From positions 1-34,609 of the forward strand of contig NZ_JAGGQG010000040.1 of NCBI RefSeq assembly GCF_018613415.1: DNA of 34,609 bases. Reading direction: 5' to 3'. Position numbers and translations under genes: made by a program. Source of the stretch: Bacillus sp. ISL-18 (lineage in GTDB: Bacteria; Bacillota; Bacilli; Bacillales; Cytobacillaceae). A model generated the notes under the pieces. The model saw nothing but the letters and a program-made list of their open reading frames with translations. It did not search any database and was not told the DNA's origin. The stretch's first letter is position 1, and each line of letters begins with the position of its first letter. Below, piece by piece: positions 1-8,348 of this stretch.

Positions 1-20
1 ACAATTAAATGGACTTGACT

Positions 21-280
21 ATTCATAACTGCTGAAACCCCACCAAGTTGCCGCGTACGGGAGATAAGAGCCATTCATAACTGTCGAAGCCCCATCAAGT
101 TGCCGCGTACGGGAGATAAGAGCCATTCATAACTGTCGAAGCCCCACCAAGTTGCCACGTACGGGAGATAAGAGCCATTCATAACTGCTGAAGCCCCACC
201 AAGTTGCCACGTACGGGAGATAAGAGCCATTCATAACTGCGGAAACCCCACCAAGTTGCCGTGTACGAGGGATAAGAGCC
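21..280. repeat. Five tandem 52-bp repeats
   Basis: Five head-to-tail copies begin at 21, 73, 125, 177 and 229, each exactly 52 bp. Each unit begins ATTCATAACTG, has CACCAAGTTGCC in the middle and ends GATAAGAGCC. Copies differ at only a few positions (for example CTGCTGAAA against CTGTCGAAG, and CGCGTACGG against CACGTACGG); the last copy is the most diverged. Since 52 is not a multiple of three, the array does not encode a repeated peptide. It lies just past the 3' end of the minus-strand aminopeptidase gene. Function unknown; the left edge may continue outside the window. Confidence 0.95.
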
Positions 281-333
281 ACAGTGAGATAACTCCAGCT
301 CCATCCCTTAATCACGACATTCTACTATTATTT

Positions 334-1566
334 TTAAAAAGCCCAGTTACCAGCTCTGAAGATAGGTTCTGTTTTTCCTTCAACGGTTACTCCATCAATG
401 TCCATATCCTTAGAACCAATCATGAAATCAACATGGGTAATACTTTCGTTAAGCCCGTTTTCTGCTAATTCCTCTGAAGACATTTTCTTCCCGCCTTCAA
501 TACAGAAAGCGTAGGCACTGCCAATCGCTAAATGATTTGAGGCATTTTCATCAAATAAAGTATTGAAGAAAAGAACATTAGATTGTGAAATAGGAGAATT
601 GTAAGGTACAAGCGCTACTTCCCCGAGATAATGTGAACCCTCGTCAGTTTCCACAAGACGCTTTAAGATTTCTTCGCCTTCCTCTGCTTTCACTCCAACA
701 ATTTTCCCATTCTCAAATGTAACCGAGAAGCGGTCGATGATATTGCCGCCATAGCTTAAAGGCTTCGTACTTGCAACCGTACCGTTCACACCGTTCTTTA
801 GAGGGACAGTAAAGACCTCTTCAGTTGGCATATTGGCCATAAACTCATGCCCGCTTTCATTAACACTGCCGGCACCTACCCAAAGATGTTTCTCCGGCAG
901 TTCAATGGTTAAATCTGTTCCTGGCGCAGTATAATGAAGTTCTTTGTATCTTTTCCCATTTAGATAGTGGACCTTCTCGTGAAGGGTTTCATCATGTTTT
1001 TTCCAAGCCTCGACCGGATTTTCTGTATCGACACGGACAGATTTGAATATAGCTTCCCAAAGCTTATTTACTTGATTGTTACTCGGTTCGTTCGGAAATA
1101 CTTTCGCAGCCCAATCCTGTGAGGCAGCAGCAATCACTGTCCAACTGACTTTGTCTGATTGGATGGCTTTCCGATAGTGGGAAAGTGCCTTTCCGGCTGC
1201 CTTCTGGAAGTTAGCGATTCGCTCAGGATTGACACCTTTTAACAAGTCAGGACTTGAAGAAATAACCGACATAAAGGCTGCCCCTTTTTCTGCCAAATCC
1301 TCCATTTCCTTTGCACGCCATACCGGGTACTCTATGAAAGCCTCATCTGGGGCTAAATCATATTTTGTTCTTGAAATAAAATCATCATTCCAGTTCACAA
1401 TGACATTGTGTGCGCCTGTTTCGTAAGCCTTTTTGACAATAAGACGGACCAATTCAGCTGCTTCTAAAGTGGCATTTACCACCAAGCTTTGGCCTTTTTG
1501 AATATTCACACCAACCTTAACAGCTAGCTCGGCATATTTTTCAAGATTTTTAATAAAATCACTCAT
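334..1566 (-). CDS. ampS: Aminopeptidase, M29 family (AmpS-like)
   Basis: The 410-residue product matches in length and start (MSDFIKNLEKYAELAVKVG) the M29 metallo-aminopeptidases AmpS/PepS, cytosolic enzymes that remove N-terminal residues using a two-metal centre. Acidic and histidine residues expected as metal ligands are present in the C-terminal half: glutamates in NMPTEEVFT and EGEEILKRLVE, a histidine in NASNHLAIGSAY, and His-Asp in ITHVDFMIGS near the end. On the minus strand an AAAAGGAG ribosome binding site lies about 8 bases before the ATG. It lies 88 bases downstream of the co-oriented MFS gene, and a weak promoter (TACAAT at about 1599-1604) may serve it separately. The family call is solid; the gene symbol rests on similarity to the B. 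subtilis enzyme. Confidence 0.9.
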   Translation of the reverse strand: MSDFIKNLEKYAELAVKVGVNIQKGQSLVVNATLEAAELVRLIVKKAYETGAHNVIVNWNDDFISRTKYDLAPDEAFIEYPVWRAKEMEDLAEKGAAFMSVISSSPDLLKGVNPERIANFQKAAGKALSHYRKAIQSDKVSWTVIAAASQDWAAKVFPNEPSNNQVNKLWEAIFKSVRVDTENPVEAWKKHDETLHEKVHYLNGKRYKELHYTAPGTDLTIELPEKHLWVGAGSVNESGHEFMANMPTEEVFTVPLKNGVNGTVASTKPLSYGGNIIDRFSVTFENGKIVGVKAEEGEEILKRLVETDEGSHYLGEVALVPYNSPISQSNVLFFNTLFDENASNHLAIGSAYAFCIEGGKKMSSEELAENGLNESITHVDFMIGSKDMDIDGVTVEGKTEPIFRAGNWAF

Positions 1567-1654
1567 CTTATGTATCTCCTTTTTATCAGAATCTTCCTAT
1601 ATTGTAGCGTGTTTAAATGGAAAAATAAACCGTAAACCATAGTCATGAAGCAGT

Positions 1655-2926
1655 CTAAGCTGTGATTCTGCTTTTTTGTTTTTCGAACACATAAAACATG
1701 ATCCAATATAATCCTGCACTCGCAAGGGCGAGCAGACAAAGAATAAAAAACGTCCATCCATAGCCGACCCAAACAGTCATTGGAATGGCAAGAGGGGCAA
1801 TTGTCCGGCTAATCGTAAATCGCAAGCTTGCCGCTGCAAAATATTGGCCTCGCATATGCTCTGGTGCCAGTTTGGAAACAAAACCTTGCTGCAGTCCAGC
1901 CCCCATTAACTCTGCAAAAGTAAAAATGGCCATCGCGAAAATTAATCCCCAAATCCAGTGTGTCTGGCTAAAAATAACAATAGATATTGCGTATACAACA
2001 GATGAGAGGGCGAAGACGTTTCTCTCATAATATTTACTCATCCATCTTGTTACAAAGACGGTCAGCAGGGCAACGAGAAAACCATTTTCCGCTAAAACAA
2101 TTCCAAATGCCTGCTCTCCTTTAATAAGGAACGACCAATCGCCAATGGCAAGCAGACTTTGATCTTTGACAAAATCCTTGATATAGACAGGTATTAATAA
2201 GTCTAATTGCATAAAAGTCTGACCTGCTAAGACTCCAGCAATTATGAATAGAAGGAAGGTTTTGTCTTTCACAATTAAAGCATAGTCTCTTACTTGGTTT
2301 CTTAAAAAGTAATACCATTTTCCCTCGGTGGTGAGAGAGGCCCTTGTTTGCGAGGGGACGGTTTCCCGAGTCCATTTTGTCAGGATTAAGCCTACTAAAA
2401 TACAAACAGCCCCAGCAAAAAGCAATAGCTGAAAGCGATAATGAACATAAAAAATCGATCCCAAAATGGGTCCGACTACTACAGCTATGTTAATCGATGT
2501 ATAAAAGATAGCAAACACATCACTCCGATCCTTTTCCTTGACCACGTCGGCGACCATGGCCTGACTTGCGGGCCAGTAAAATGAACCAAACACACCTGCT
2601 GCCGTAAACGCCACAAATCCTAACCACGGAGACTGAAGCCATGGAGAACTGGCTAAGGCAAAGCATAAGAATGAAAGCCCTTGGCCGAAAGATGCTAGAA
2701 CCATCATTCGCTTTCTTCCAAAGCGGTCAGCAAAATATCCGCCCATTAGGTTAGCTAATACAGAAAATACTTGTGAAAACACTAATAATAAACCTGCTTT
2801 ATTTTTGCCAAACTCTTCAGCAAAATAAATCGATAAGAACGGAAAAAACATCCAGTAGGTGATATTCACCAAGGCTTCCGCAAATAATCGAACCCTTAAA
2901 TTTGCATCCCAATCCCTTATCCTCAT
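1655..2926 (-). CDS. MFS transporter, drug-efflux type
   Basis: The 423-residue protein has about twelve hydrophobic segments and the MFS loop 2-3 signature (GGYFADRFGRKRMM, about residues 61-74), so it is an integral membrane exporter or importer driven by the ion gradient. The N-terminal half has the STYWMFFPFLSIY-like helix 1 and the PILGS motif of drug/H+ antiporters in helix 5. A GAGGA ribosome binding site precedes the ATG on the minus strand. It is divergent from topB, with 145 bases between the two genes for both promoters. The substrate cannot be told from the sequence. The central cytoplasmic loop (about residues 190-215) is typical for 12-helix members. Confidence 0.85.
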   Translation of the reverse strand: MRIRDWDANLRVRLFAEALVNITYWMFFPFLSIYFAEEFGKNKAGLLLVFSQVFSVLANLMGGYFADRFGRKRMMVLASFGQGLSFLCFALASSPWLQSPWLGFVAFTAAGVFGSFYWPASQAMVADVVKEKDRSDVFAIFYTSINIAVVVGPILGSIFYVHYRFQLLLFAGAVCILVGLILTKWTRETVPSQTRASLTTEGKWYYFLRNQVRDYALIVKDKTFLLFIIAGVLAGQTFMQLDLLIPVYIKDFVKDQSLLAIGDWSFLIKGEQAFGIVLAENGFLVALLTVFVTRWMSKYYERNVFALSSVVYAISIVIFSQTHWIWGLIFAMAIFTFAELMGAGLQQGFVSKLAPEHMRGQYFAAASLRFTISRTIAPLAIPMTVWVGYGWTFFILCLLALASAGLYWIMFYVFEKQKSRITA

Positions 2927-3083
2927 ACAAATCCTCGTTTCTCTTTATGCGTGCCACTACATCATACTATCCCCTTGGAAGTGGATTCAAGGGAAAAAAA
3001 GCCACTACTTCGGCTAAACTGAATTTTATGATGTTTTATGCTATATTAGAGGTTAATGGGTTACCGAAAGGATGTTTAGAAAA

Positions 3084-5273
3084 GTGAAAAAAAGTGTAGT
3101 TATAGCCGAAAAACCCTCTGTCGCTCGAGATATAGCACGAGTAATGCATTGTAATAAAAAAGGCAATGGTTTTTTTGAAGGAGATAAATATATTGTTACA
3201 TGGGCATTAGGACATTTAGTTACCCTTGCAGACCCCGAAGTGTATGACGATAAATATAAAGCCTGGAAAATAGAAGATTTGCCAATGCTTCCAAATGAGC
3301 TGAAGCTTGTTGTCATTAAACAAACGAGTAAGCAGTTTCATACTGTTAAAAGCCAATTACAACGCTCTGATGTCGGGGAGATTGTTATTGCAACAGATAG
3401 TGGTCGTGAAGGGGAATTAGTAGCAAGATGGATACTTGCTAAGGCAAAGGTGAATAAACCTACAAAACGTCTATGGATATCTTCAGTTACTGATAAAGCA
3501 ATTAAAGATGGCTTTATGAAATTGAAGCCGGGCAAGGACTATGAGAATTTATATCATTCTGCTGTTGCACGGTCAGAAGCGGATTGGTATATCGGTCTTA
3601 ATGCTACCCGTGCATTAACAACTCGTTTCAATGCCCAGCTAAACTGCGGACGTGTTCAAACTCCAACGGTTGCAATCATTGCAGCGCGGGAGGACGAAAT
3701 CAAAAACTTCAAACCGCAAACCTATTACGGGATCGAAGCCCAAACAACAGACAATTTAAAATTGACTTGGCAGGATCCAAAAGGGAATAGCCGCAGCTTT
3801 GATAAAGAAAAAACCGATGCAATTGTGAAAAAACTAGGCAAACAAAATGCCATTGTAAAAGAAATTGAGAAAAAACCGAAGAAGTCTTTTTCTCCGGGTC
3901 TTTATGATTTAACTGAACTGCAGCGCGATGCGAATAAAATCTTTGGCTACTCTGCAAAGGAAACGTTAAACATTATGCAAAAACTATACGAACAGCATAA
4001 AGTCTTAACCTATCCTCGTACAGACTCGCGTTACCTTTCTTCTGATATTGTCGAAACACTTCCTGAACGTTTGAGGGCATGTGGAGTTGGAGAATATCGT
4101 CCGTTAACTAATAAGATCTTAAGCAAGCCGATAAAAGCTTCCAAAGCATTCGTCGATGATAGTAAAGTATCCGATCACCATGCGATTATTCCAACAGAAG
4201 GGTATGTAAACTTCTCGGCTTTCACCGATAAAGAACGAAAAATTTATGACTTAGTGGTAAAACGATTCTTAGCGGTGTTATTCCCGGCATTTGAATATGA
4301 GCAGCTAACGCTTCGTGCAAAAATCGGGGAGGAGAACTTTGTTGCAAGGGGAAAAACCATTTTATCAACCGGGTGGAAAGAAGTATATGAGAATCGCTTT
4401 GAAGACGAGGATGCAGCGGAAGACCTAAAGGAACAGATTTTACCTCGCATTGAAAAAGGCGATACCCTTATCGTGAAACTAATCGCTCAAACATCTGGTC
4501 AAACCAGTGCACCTGCCCGTTTTAATGAGGCAACGTTACTATCGGCAATGGAAAACCCAACAAAGTATATGGAAACCAAAAGTAAGCAACTGGCAGAAAC
4601 TTTAAAATCAACTGGTGGATTAGGAACTGTAGCAACCCGTGCTGATATTATTGATAAGCTTTTCAATTCATTCTTAATCGAGAAGCGCGGCAAAGACATT
4701 CATCTTACTTCTAAAGGACGTCAATTGTTGGATTTAGTGCCTGAAGAATTAAAATCTCCTGCCTTAACAGCTGAATGGGAACAAAAGCTTGATCAAATTG
4801 CCCATGGAAAGTTGAAAAAAGATGCGTTTATCAGCGAAATGAAAAAATATACAAAAGAAATTGTTGCTGAAATTAAATCGAGTAATAAAAAGTATAAGCA
4901 TGACAATATCTCAACAAAAAGTTGCCCAGATTGTGGAAAACCAATGCTTGAGGTAAATGGGAAAAAAGGTAAAATGCTTGTGTGCCAAGATCGTGAATGT
5001 GGACATCGCAAAAATGTTTCGCGAGTCACCAATGCGCGCTGCCCGCAATGCCATAAAAAACTGGAACTCCGAGGAGAAGGGGAAGGACAAATTTTTACTT
5101 GTAAATGCGGGCACCGTGAGAAACTATCTGCTTTCGAAGCGCGCCGTAAAAAAGAATCGGCCGGTAAAGTGGATAAACGTACAGTGCAAAAGTATCTGAA
5201 AAGCCAAAATAAGGAAGAAGAGCCAATTAATACAGCTTTGGCAGATGCTTTAAAAAAGCTAAATCTAAAATAA
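3084..5273 (+). CDS. topB: DNA topoisomerase III
   Basis: Type IA topoisomerase that relaxes or decatenates DNA through a tyrosine-linked single-strand break. The N-terminal Toprim domain starts with VVIAEKPSVARDIA and carries TDSGREGEL, the acidic metal-binding motif in its Gram-positive form. The active-site tyrosine lies in TYPRTDSRYLS (Tyr310 counted from the GTG start). The C-terminus has two zinc-ribbon modules: CPDCGKP with CQDRECGH, then CPQCHKK with CKCGH. I chose GTG 3084 because the only ribosome binding site (GAAAGGA, 3066-3072) overlaps an upstream in-frame ATG at 3072 and sits 11 bases before the GTG; this also gives the usual family N-terminus. An ATG 3072 start would add four residues. 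A strong terminator follows. Confidence 0.95.
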   Translation: MKKSVVIAEKPSVARDIARVMHCNKKGNGFFEGDKYIVTWALGHLVTLADPEVYDDKYKAWKIEDLPMLPNELKLVVIKQTSKQFHTVKSQLQRSDVGEIVIATDSGREGELVARWILAKAKVNKPTKRLWISSVTDKAIKDGFMKLKPGKDYENLYHSAVARSEADWYIGLNATRALTTRFNAQLNCGRVQTPTVAIIAAREDEIKNFKPQTYYGIEAQTTDNLKLTWQDPKGNSRSFDKEKTDAIVKKLGKQNAIVKEIEKKPKKSFSPGLYDLTELQRDANKIFGYSAKETLNIMQKLYEQHKVLTYPRTDSRYLSSDIVETLPERLRACGVGEYRPLTNKILSKPIKASKAFVDDSKVSDHHAIIPTEGYVNFSAFTDKERKIYDLVVKRFLAVLFPAFEYEQLTLRAKIGEENFVARGKTILSTGWKEVYENRFEDEDAAEDLKEQILPRIEKGDTLIVKLIAQTSGQTSAPARFNEATLLSAMENPTKYMETKSKQLAETLKSTGGLGTVATRADIIDKLFNSFLIEKRGKDIHLTSKGRQLLDLVPEELKSPALTAEWEQKLDQIAHGKLKKDAFISEMKKYTKEIVAEIKSSNKKYKHDNISTKSCPDCGKPMLEVNGKKGKMLVCQDRECGHRKNVSRVTNARCPQCHKKLELRGEGEGQIFTCKCGHREKLSAFEARRKKESAGKVDKRTVQKYLKSQNKEEEPINTALADALKKLNLK

Positions 5274-5294
5274 CTTGTATGTGTTACGACATGT

Positions 5295-5345
5295 AAAGAG
5301 GCAGGTTCCCTAATCTAAAAGGTTGAGGAAACCAGCCTCTTTCTT
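5295..5345 (+). terminator. Rho-independent terminator of topB
   Basis: Stem AAAGAGGC (5295-5302) pairs with GCCTCTTT, extended by GGTT/AACC, followed by a T-rich run. It starts about 20 bases after the topB stop. Confidence 0.85.
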
Positions 5346-5366
5346 CCTTTTATAAAAAAGTTCATC

Positions 5367-5396
5367 AAAAAAGGCGTGAAAAACTCACGCCTTTTA
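5367..5396. terminator. Bidirectional hairpin terminator
   Basis: AAAAGGCGTGA pairs with TCACGCCTTTT around a 5-base loop. The A-run on the plus side gives a T-run on the minus strand, so it suits the minus-strand gene ending at 5394, whose last codon overlaps it. Confidence 0.8.
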
Positions 5397-5597
5397 CTTC
5401 ATATGATTTGGGAGCCAGCGGCCAGTATCTACACGCTGTTCCTCCTCATTCTCGATTCTATTCTTAAAAGCTTCTTGGGTAACAATTAATTCTTCATCTC
5501 CAATGGCTTCCTTTACATGCTTTTCTGTAAGGCTGTCCTTTGGGAAATTCCCTGGGTGATTTTTCTTTTTGTGTTCAAAATGTTCTCCACGAGCCAA
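5394..5597 (-). CDS. Small conserved hypothetical protein, 67 aa
   Basis: A short hydrophilic protein, rich in Glu, Lys and His, starting (M)ARGEHFEHKKKNHPGN. The start is a TTG at 5595-5597 because an AAAGGAGTG ribosome binding site lies just upstream on the minus strand; a longer reading from 5636 would run through that site. No membrane segment, signal peptide or cysteine pair is present. It lies between two hairpin terminators, convergent with topB, and looks like a single-gene unit. Function not recognised. The good ribosome binding site and terminator make it a likely real gene. Confidence 0.7.
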   Translation of the reverse strand: MARGEHFEHKKKNHPGNFPKDSLTEKHVKEAIGDEELIVTQEAFKNRIENEEEQRVDTGRWLPNHMK

Positions 5598-5737
5598 CGT
5601 TAACACTCCTTTCGTCTTCGCAAGTAGTTTCCCCAAACATTCCTAAAAATAAATTGGAATCATTTTTCCAATTTATCAATAGGTCAGCAGTTGGTATAAT
5701 TATAAGAGTCATTCGAGTATAAAAGGAGGGATTGGGC

Positions 5738-6136
<399 letters not shown>

Positions 6137-6140
6137 GAAG

Positions 6141-6183
6141 AGCTGGTTGGTGAATAGGGAGCTACTCATCACCAGCTTTTTAT
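6141..6183 (+). terminator. Terminator after the DUF1992 gene
   Basis: AGCTGGT pairs with ACCAGCT and is followed by TTTTT. The T-run overlaps the last codon of the minus-strand peptide gene at 6180. Confidence 0.8.
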
Positions 6184-6278
6184 TGTTCAATCGGTTTGCA
6201 CATTCTGTCTAATAAAAACCCAGCAACCACGATAAAGGAAATAGGGATGGAAAAATTCAAAACATGTATCAAGGTCAT
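6180..6278 (-). CDS. Small membrane peptide, 32 aa
   Basis: A minus-strand reading frame too short for usual gene finders encodes MTLIHVLNFSIPISFIVVAG followed by FLLDRMCKPIEQ, that is one membrane helix (about residues 4-23) and a short charged tail with one cysteine. The GGTAGGTG ribosome binding site lies about 6-7 bases before the ATG. The leader (TAATTATACT, then GTAGGTGTGTGA next to the start) is nearly the same as that of sinR 950 bases away, which suggests co-regulation or a duplicated leader. Function unknown. Its place beside sinI/sinR is suggestive, but I see no sequence relation to SinI. Confidence 0.6.
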   Translation of the reverse strand: MTLIHVLNFSIPISFIVVAGFLLDRMCKPIEQ

Positions 6279-6506
6279 TTCACACACCTACCTTTTATTT
6301 TTTGAATTTTTAGTATAATTATATGTTGTATATGGTTATATGTCAGCTGTCACATTTTAGACAAATTTATTGTAATAAAGAATTTAGGGAAAATTTGTAA
6401 ACAAAAAGTTGTTTTTTGTAGGATTATAGGAGAAATTGAATTAAAAAGGTGGTAGAAAATTAGTAAAAAATGACAAAAAACAACACAATCCAGTTGTAGT
6501 AATCGA

Positions 6507-6512
6507 TATAAT
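6507..6512 (+). promoter_or_regulatory. Candidate -10 box of the sinI transcript
   Basis: A TATAAT lies about 85 bases before the riboswitch aptamer, with no good -35 hexamer 17 bases upstream (CACAAT). A weak -35 fits an activated promoter. A TGACAAA at about 6470 loosely resembles a Spo0A box, but this is inference. Confidence 0.35.
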
Positions 6513-6589
6513 GAACATATCATAAAAGATTAAGTAAAAAGACCTAGATATAAGGTGTTGGGGAAAAAGATCGCACTACTTAAGTCGGG

Positions 6590-6685
6590 AAAGCAGAAAA
6601 GGGCAAACCTGTTGAAAAGCAGGGACGCAAAGCCGAGGATCTAAGGCAGGGATAAAGCTGCTATGATGGCCGGGTTACCTGGAAT
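6590..6685 (+). ncRNA. Cyclic di-GMP-I (GEMM-I) riboswitch upstream of sinI
   Basis: The aptamer contains the conserved blocks in order: AGGGCAAACC (6600-6609), a stem CCTGTT/AGCAGG closed by a GAAA tetraloop, GGGACGCAAAGCC (6622-6634), a second stem GCAG/CTGC flanked by CTAAG and TATG that together form an 11-nt-type tetraloop receptor, and GCCGGGTTACC (6669-6679). By alignment with the known Vc2 aptamer, the ligand-contact bases are G20 = G at 6602, A47 = A at 6629 and C92 = C at 6678. A G at position 20 points to c-di-GMP rather than the cGAMP variant. The sinI ATG lies 27 bases downstream. No strong terminator hairpin separates them (only AATAC/GTATT with a short T-run), so control of translation initiation seems more likely than attenuation. 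Confidence 0.93.
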
Positions 6686-6711
6686 ACAGAGGTATTTTGG
6701 GAGTGAGTAGA

Positions 6712-6855
6712 ATGGTGATTACTGAAAAAGAAATGGATGTTGTTGATCAAGAATGGATGGAGCTCATTTTAGAGGCAAGAAAAATCGGACTTTCCATCGA
6801 GGATGTGCGCAATTTTCTTACACACGATGATTTAAAATCATCAGCTACATATTAA
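6712..6855 (+). CDS. sinI: SinI, anti-repressor of SinR
   Basis: A 47-residue protein whose segment EWMELILEARKIGLSIEDVR (residues 14-33) followed by NFL matches the SinR-binding helix pair of B. subtilis SinI. SinI binds SinR one-to-one and breaks its DNA-binding tetramer, releasing biofilm matrix genes from repression. The ribosome binding site GGGAGTG (6699-6705) is six bases before the ATG and could be masked by the riboswitch just upstream. It is convergent with sinR, whereas B. subtilis has sinI-sinR in tandem. Its stop codon lies at the edge of the shared terminator. Identity rests on motif, size and the sinR neighbour together. Confidence 0.9.
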   Translation: MVITEKEMDVVDQEWMELILEARKIGLSIEDVRNFLTHDDLKSSATY

Positions 6856-6901
6856 AAAAAGCATTCTACAAAAATAATCGCTTTTGTAGAATGCTTTTTT
6901 T
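6854..6901. terminator. Bidirectional terminator shared by sinI and sinR
   Basis: A perfect arm of about 20 bases (AAAAAAAGCATTCTACAAAA with its complement) around a short loop, with A-run and T-run at the two ends. Both the sinI and sinR stop codons lie in its outer bases. Confidence 0.93.
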
Positions 6902-7229
6902 ATTCATTATTATTTTGATTAATCCGCCACTTATTAAATTCGAGAAAATCCTTAAATTGCTCTTTTGAAACACCAGAATTCATGGCTTCTTTGACAAGGT
7001 TCATCCAATCCGTATCTAAATCATCCTTATTGATTTGTTCGTGAATCAGATGCTCGACAGGAAGATTTAATACACCGGCAATTTTTTCAAGAAATTGAAT
7101 TGAAGGGTTCTTTTGTAAATTTCTTTCTAAAGAACTTAAATAAGACTTTGCAACTCCCGCTTGCTCAGCAAGCTCGGATAGTGACATCTTCTTTTCTAAG
7201 CGATATTTTTTAACACGATCACCAATCAT
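6900..7229 (-). CDS. sinR: SinR, XRE-family master regulator of biofilm formation
   Basis: The 109-residue protein matches B. subtilis SinR (111 aa) along its whole length. The N-terminal helix-turn-helix (about residues 5-60) includes LSELAEQAGVAKSYLSSLER and NPSIQFLEKIAGVL. The C-terminal SinI/tetramerisation region has DWMNLVKEAMNSGVSKEQFK and FLEFNKWR. SinR represses matrix operons and is inactivated by SinI. The ATG follows a TGTAGGTG ribosome binding site, with a -10-like TATACT about 45 bases upstream (minus strand). The shared leader with the 6278 peptide gene may be an operator. It is convergent with sinI, so the two are not co-transcribed here. Confidence 0.95.
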   Translation of the reverse strand: MIGDRVKKYRLEKKMSLSELAEQAGVAKSYLSSLERNLQKNPSIQFLEKIAGVLNLPVEHLIHEQINKDDLDTDWMNLVKEAMNSGVSKEQFKDFLEFNKWRINQNNNE

Positions 7230-7550
7230 TGAATCTCACACACCTACATTTTAAATTTTTCCGATAAACAGTATAATTACATTTTAATCGGTCAGAGTTC
7301 TTTACATATATTCTATCAAAAAGGTTGAAGAAGTACCATATTAAGAACAGACTATTATTACAATATCATGAACAATGTGAACATTTTCCTAGACCTAGGA
7401 CCTCTGAAAGGTTTGTTTTGAAAAAAAGGCTTAATAGCGTTAATATTATGTTGTTGCCATTATAGTATGAAAGAATAATGTCCTAAACAACACTACAGCG
7501 AACAATCTCAATGAATGTACATAAATATAATCAAAAAGGCAGGGAATCAG
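7230..7550. other. Intergenic region between sinR and map
   Basis: A 321-base AT-rich gap between two outward-facing genes. The left part holds the sinR leader. The right part holds a plausible map promoter (TTGCCA, 16-base spacer, TAATGT around 7456-7483). No further gene seen. Confidence 0.6.
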
Positions 7551-8300
7551 ATGATTGTATTAAAATCACAACGTGAAATTGAAGCAATGAAAAAGGCGGG
7601 AGAAATACTTGCAGCCTGTCATAAGGAAATTGCTAAGCTTATTAAACCAGGAATCACCACGTGGGAAATAGAAGAGTTTGTGGATGAATTTCTCAGGAAC
7701 CATGGAGCAACACCTGAACAAAAAGGGTATAAAGGATACGAATATGCAACCTGTGCTAGTATAAATGACGAGGTATGCCACGGGTTTCCTCGAAAGGACC
7801 CATTAAAAAATGGAGATATTGTTACCATTGATATGGTTGTTAATTATAATGGGGCGCTTGCGGATTCTGCTTGGTCTTACGGTGTTGGCGAAATTACGGA
7901 GGAAGCGGCCCATTTATTAATGGTTACAAAAGAAGCCTTATACAAAGGGATTGAGCAGGCGGTTGTCGGGAATCGAATTGGAGATATCGGTCATGCGATC
8001 CAAACGTATGTAGAAGGGGAAGGGTTTTCTGTAGTTCGTGATTTTATTGGCCATGGTATCGGCGCAGTTATGCACGAGAAACCAGATATTCCGCATTATG
8101 GGCTTCCAGGCAAGGGGGCACGGATCAAAGAGGGAATGGTATTTACGATTGAGCCAATGGTAAACATCGGTCGATACCAGACCAAAATGGATCTCAATGG
8201 CTGGACTGCTCGAACAATTGATGGCAAATATTCTGCGCAATATGAGCACACACTTGCCATAACAAAGGACGGTCCCATTATTTTAACTGAACAGAAATAA
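7551..8300 (+). CDS. map: Type I methionine aminopeptidase (YflG-like)
   Basis: A 249-residue cytosolic enzyme that removes the initiator methionine from new proteins. All five metal ligands and the catalytic histidine are in place: His77 (VCHGFP), Asp94 (TIDMVV), Asp105 (LADSA), His168 (GHGIG), Glu201 (TIEPMV) and Glu232 (QYEHT). The start is ATG 7551, six bases after AGGG; an upstream in-frame ATG at 7515 has no ribosome binding site. Location in a yfl-yfk-like block and length suggest the second (YflG-type) copy rather than the one in the ribosomal protein cluster. It is a single-gene unit with a strong terminator. Confidence 0.95.
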   Translation: MIVLKSQREIEAMKKAGEILAACHKEIAKLIKPGITTWEIEEFVDEFLRNHGATPEQKGYKGYEYATCASINDEVCHGFPRKDPLKNGDIVTIDMVVNYNGALADSAWSYGVGEITEEAAHLLMVTKEALYKGIEQAVVGNRIGDIGHAIQTYVEGEGFSVVRDFIGHGIGAVMHEKPDIPHYGLPGKGARIKEGMVFTIEPMVNIGRYQTKMDLNGWTARTIDGKYSAQYEHTLAITKDGPIILTEQK

Positions 8301-8303
8301 ACG

Positions 8304-8346
8304 AAAGACCCGTTATTTGGATACATCAAAAATAACGGGTCTTTTT
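8304..8346. terminator. Bidirectional terminator between map and yfkK
   Basis: AAAGACCCGTTATTT pairs with AAATAACGGGTCTTT, T-run on the plus side and A-run on the other. It serves two convergent genes. Confidence 0.92.
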
Positions 8347-8348
8347 AA

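Noticed and set aside
127..315. Minus-strand reading frame with repeated WLLSP-like segments across the tandem repeats
   Set aside because: The 52-bp period shifts frame in each unit, there is no ribosome binding site, and the peptide pattern is a by-product of the repeat.
6600..6680. cGAMP-specific variant of the GEMM riboswitch
   Set aside because: The base equivalent to Vc2 position 20 is G (6602), which fits c-di-GMP; the cGAMP variant has A there.
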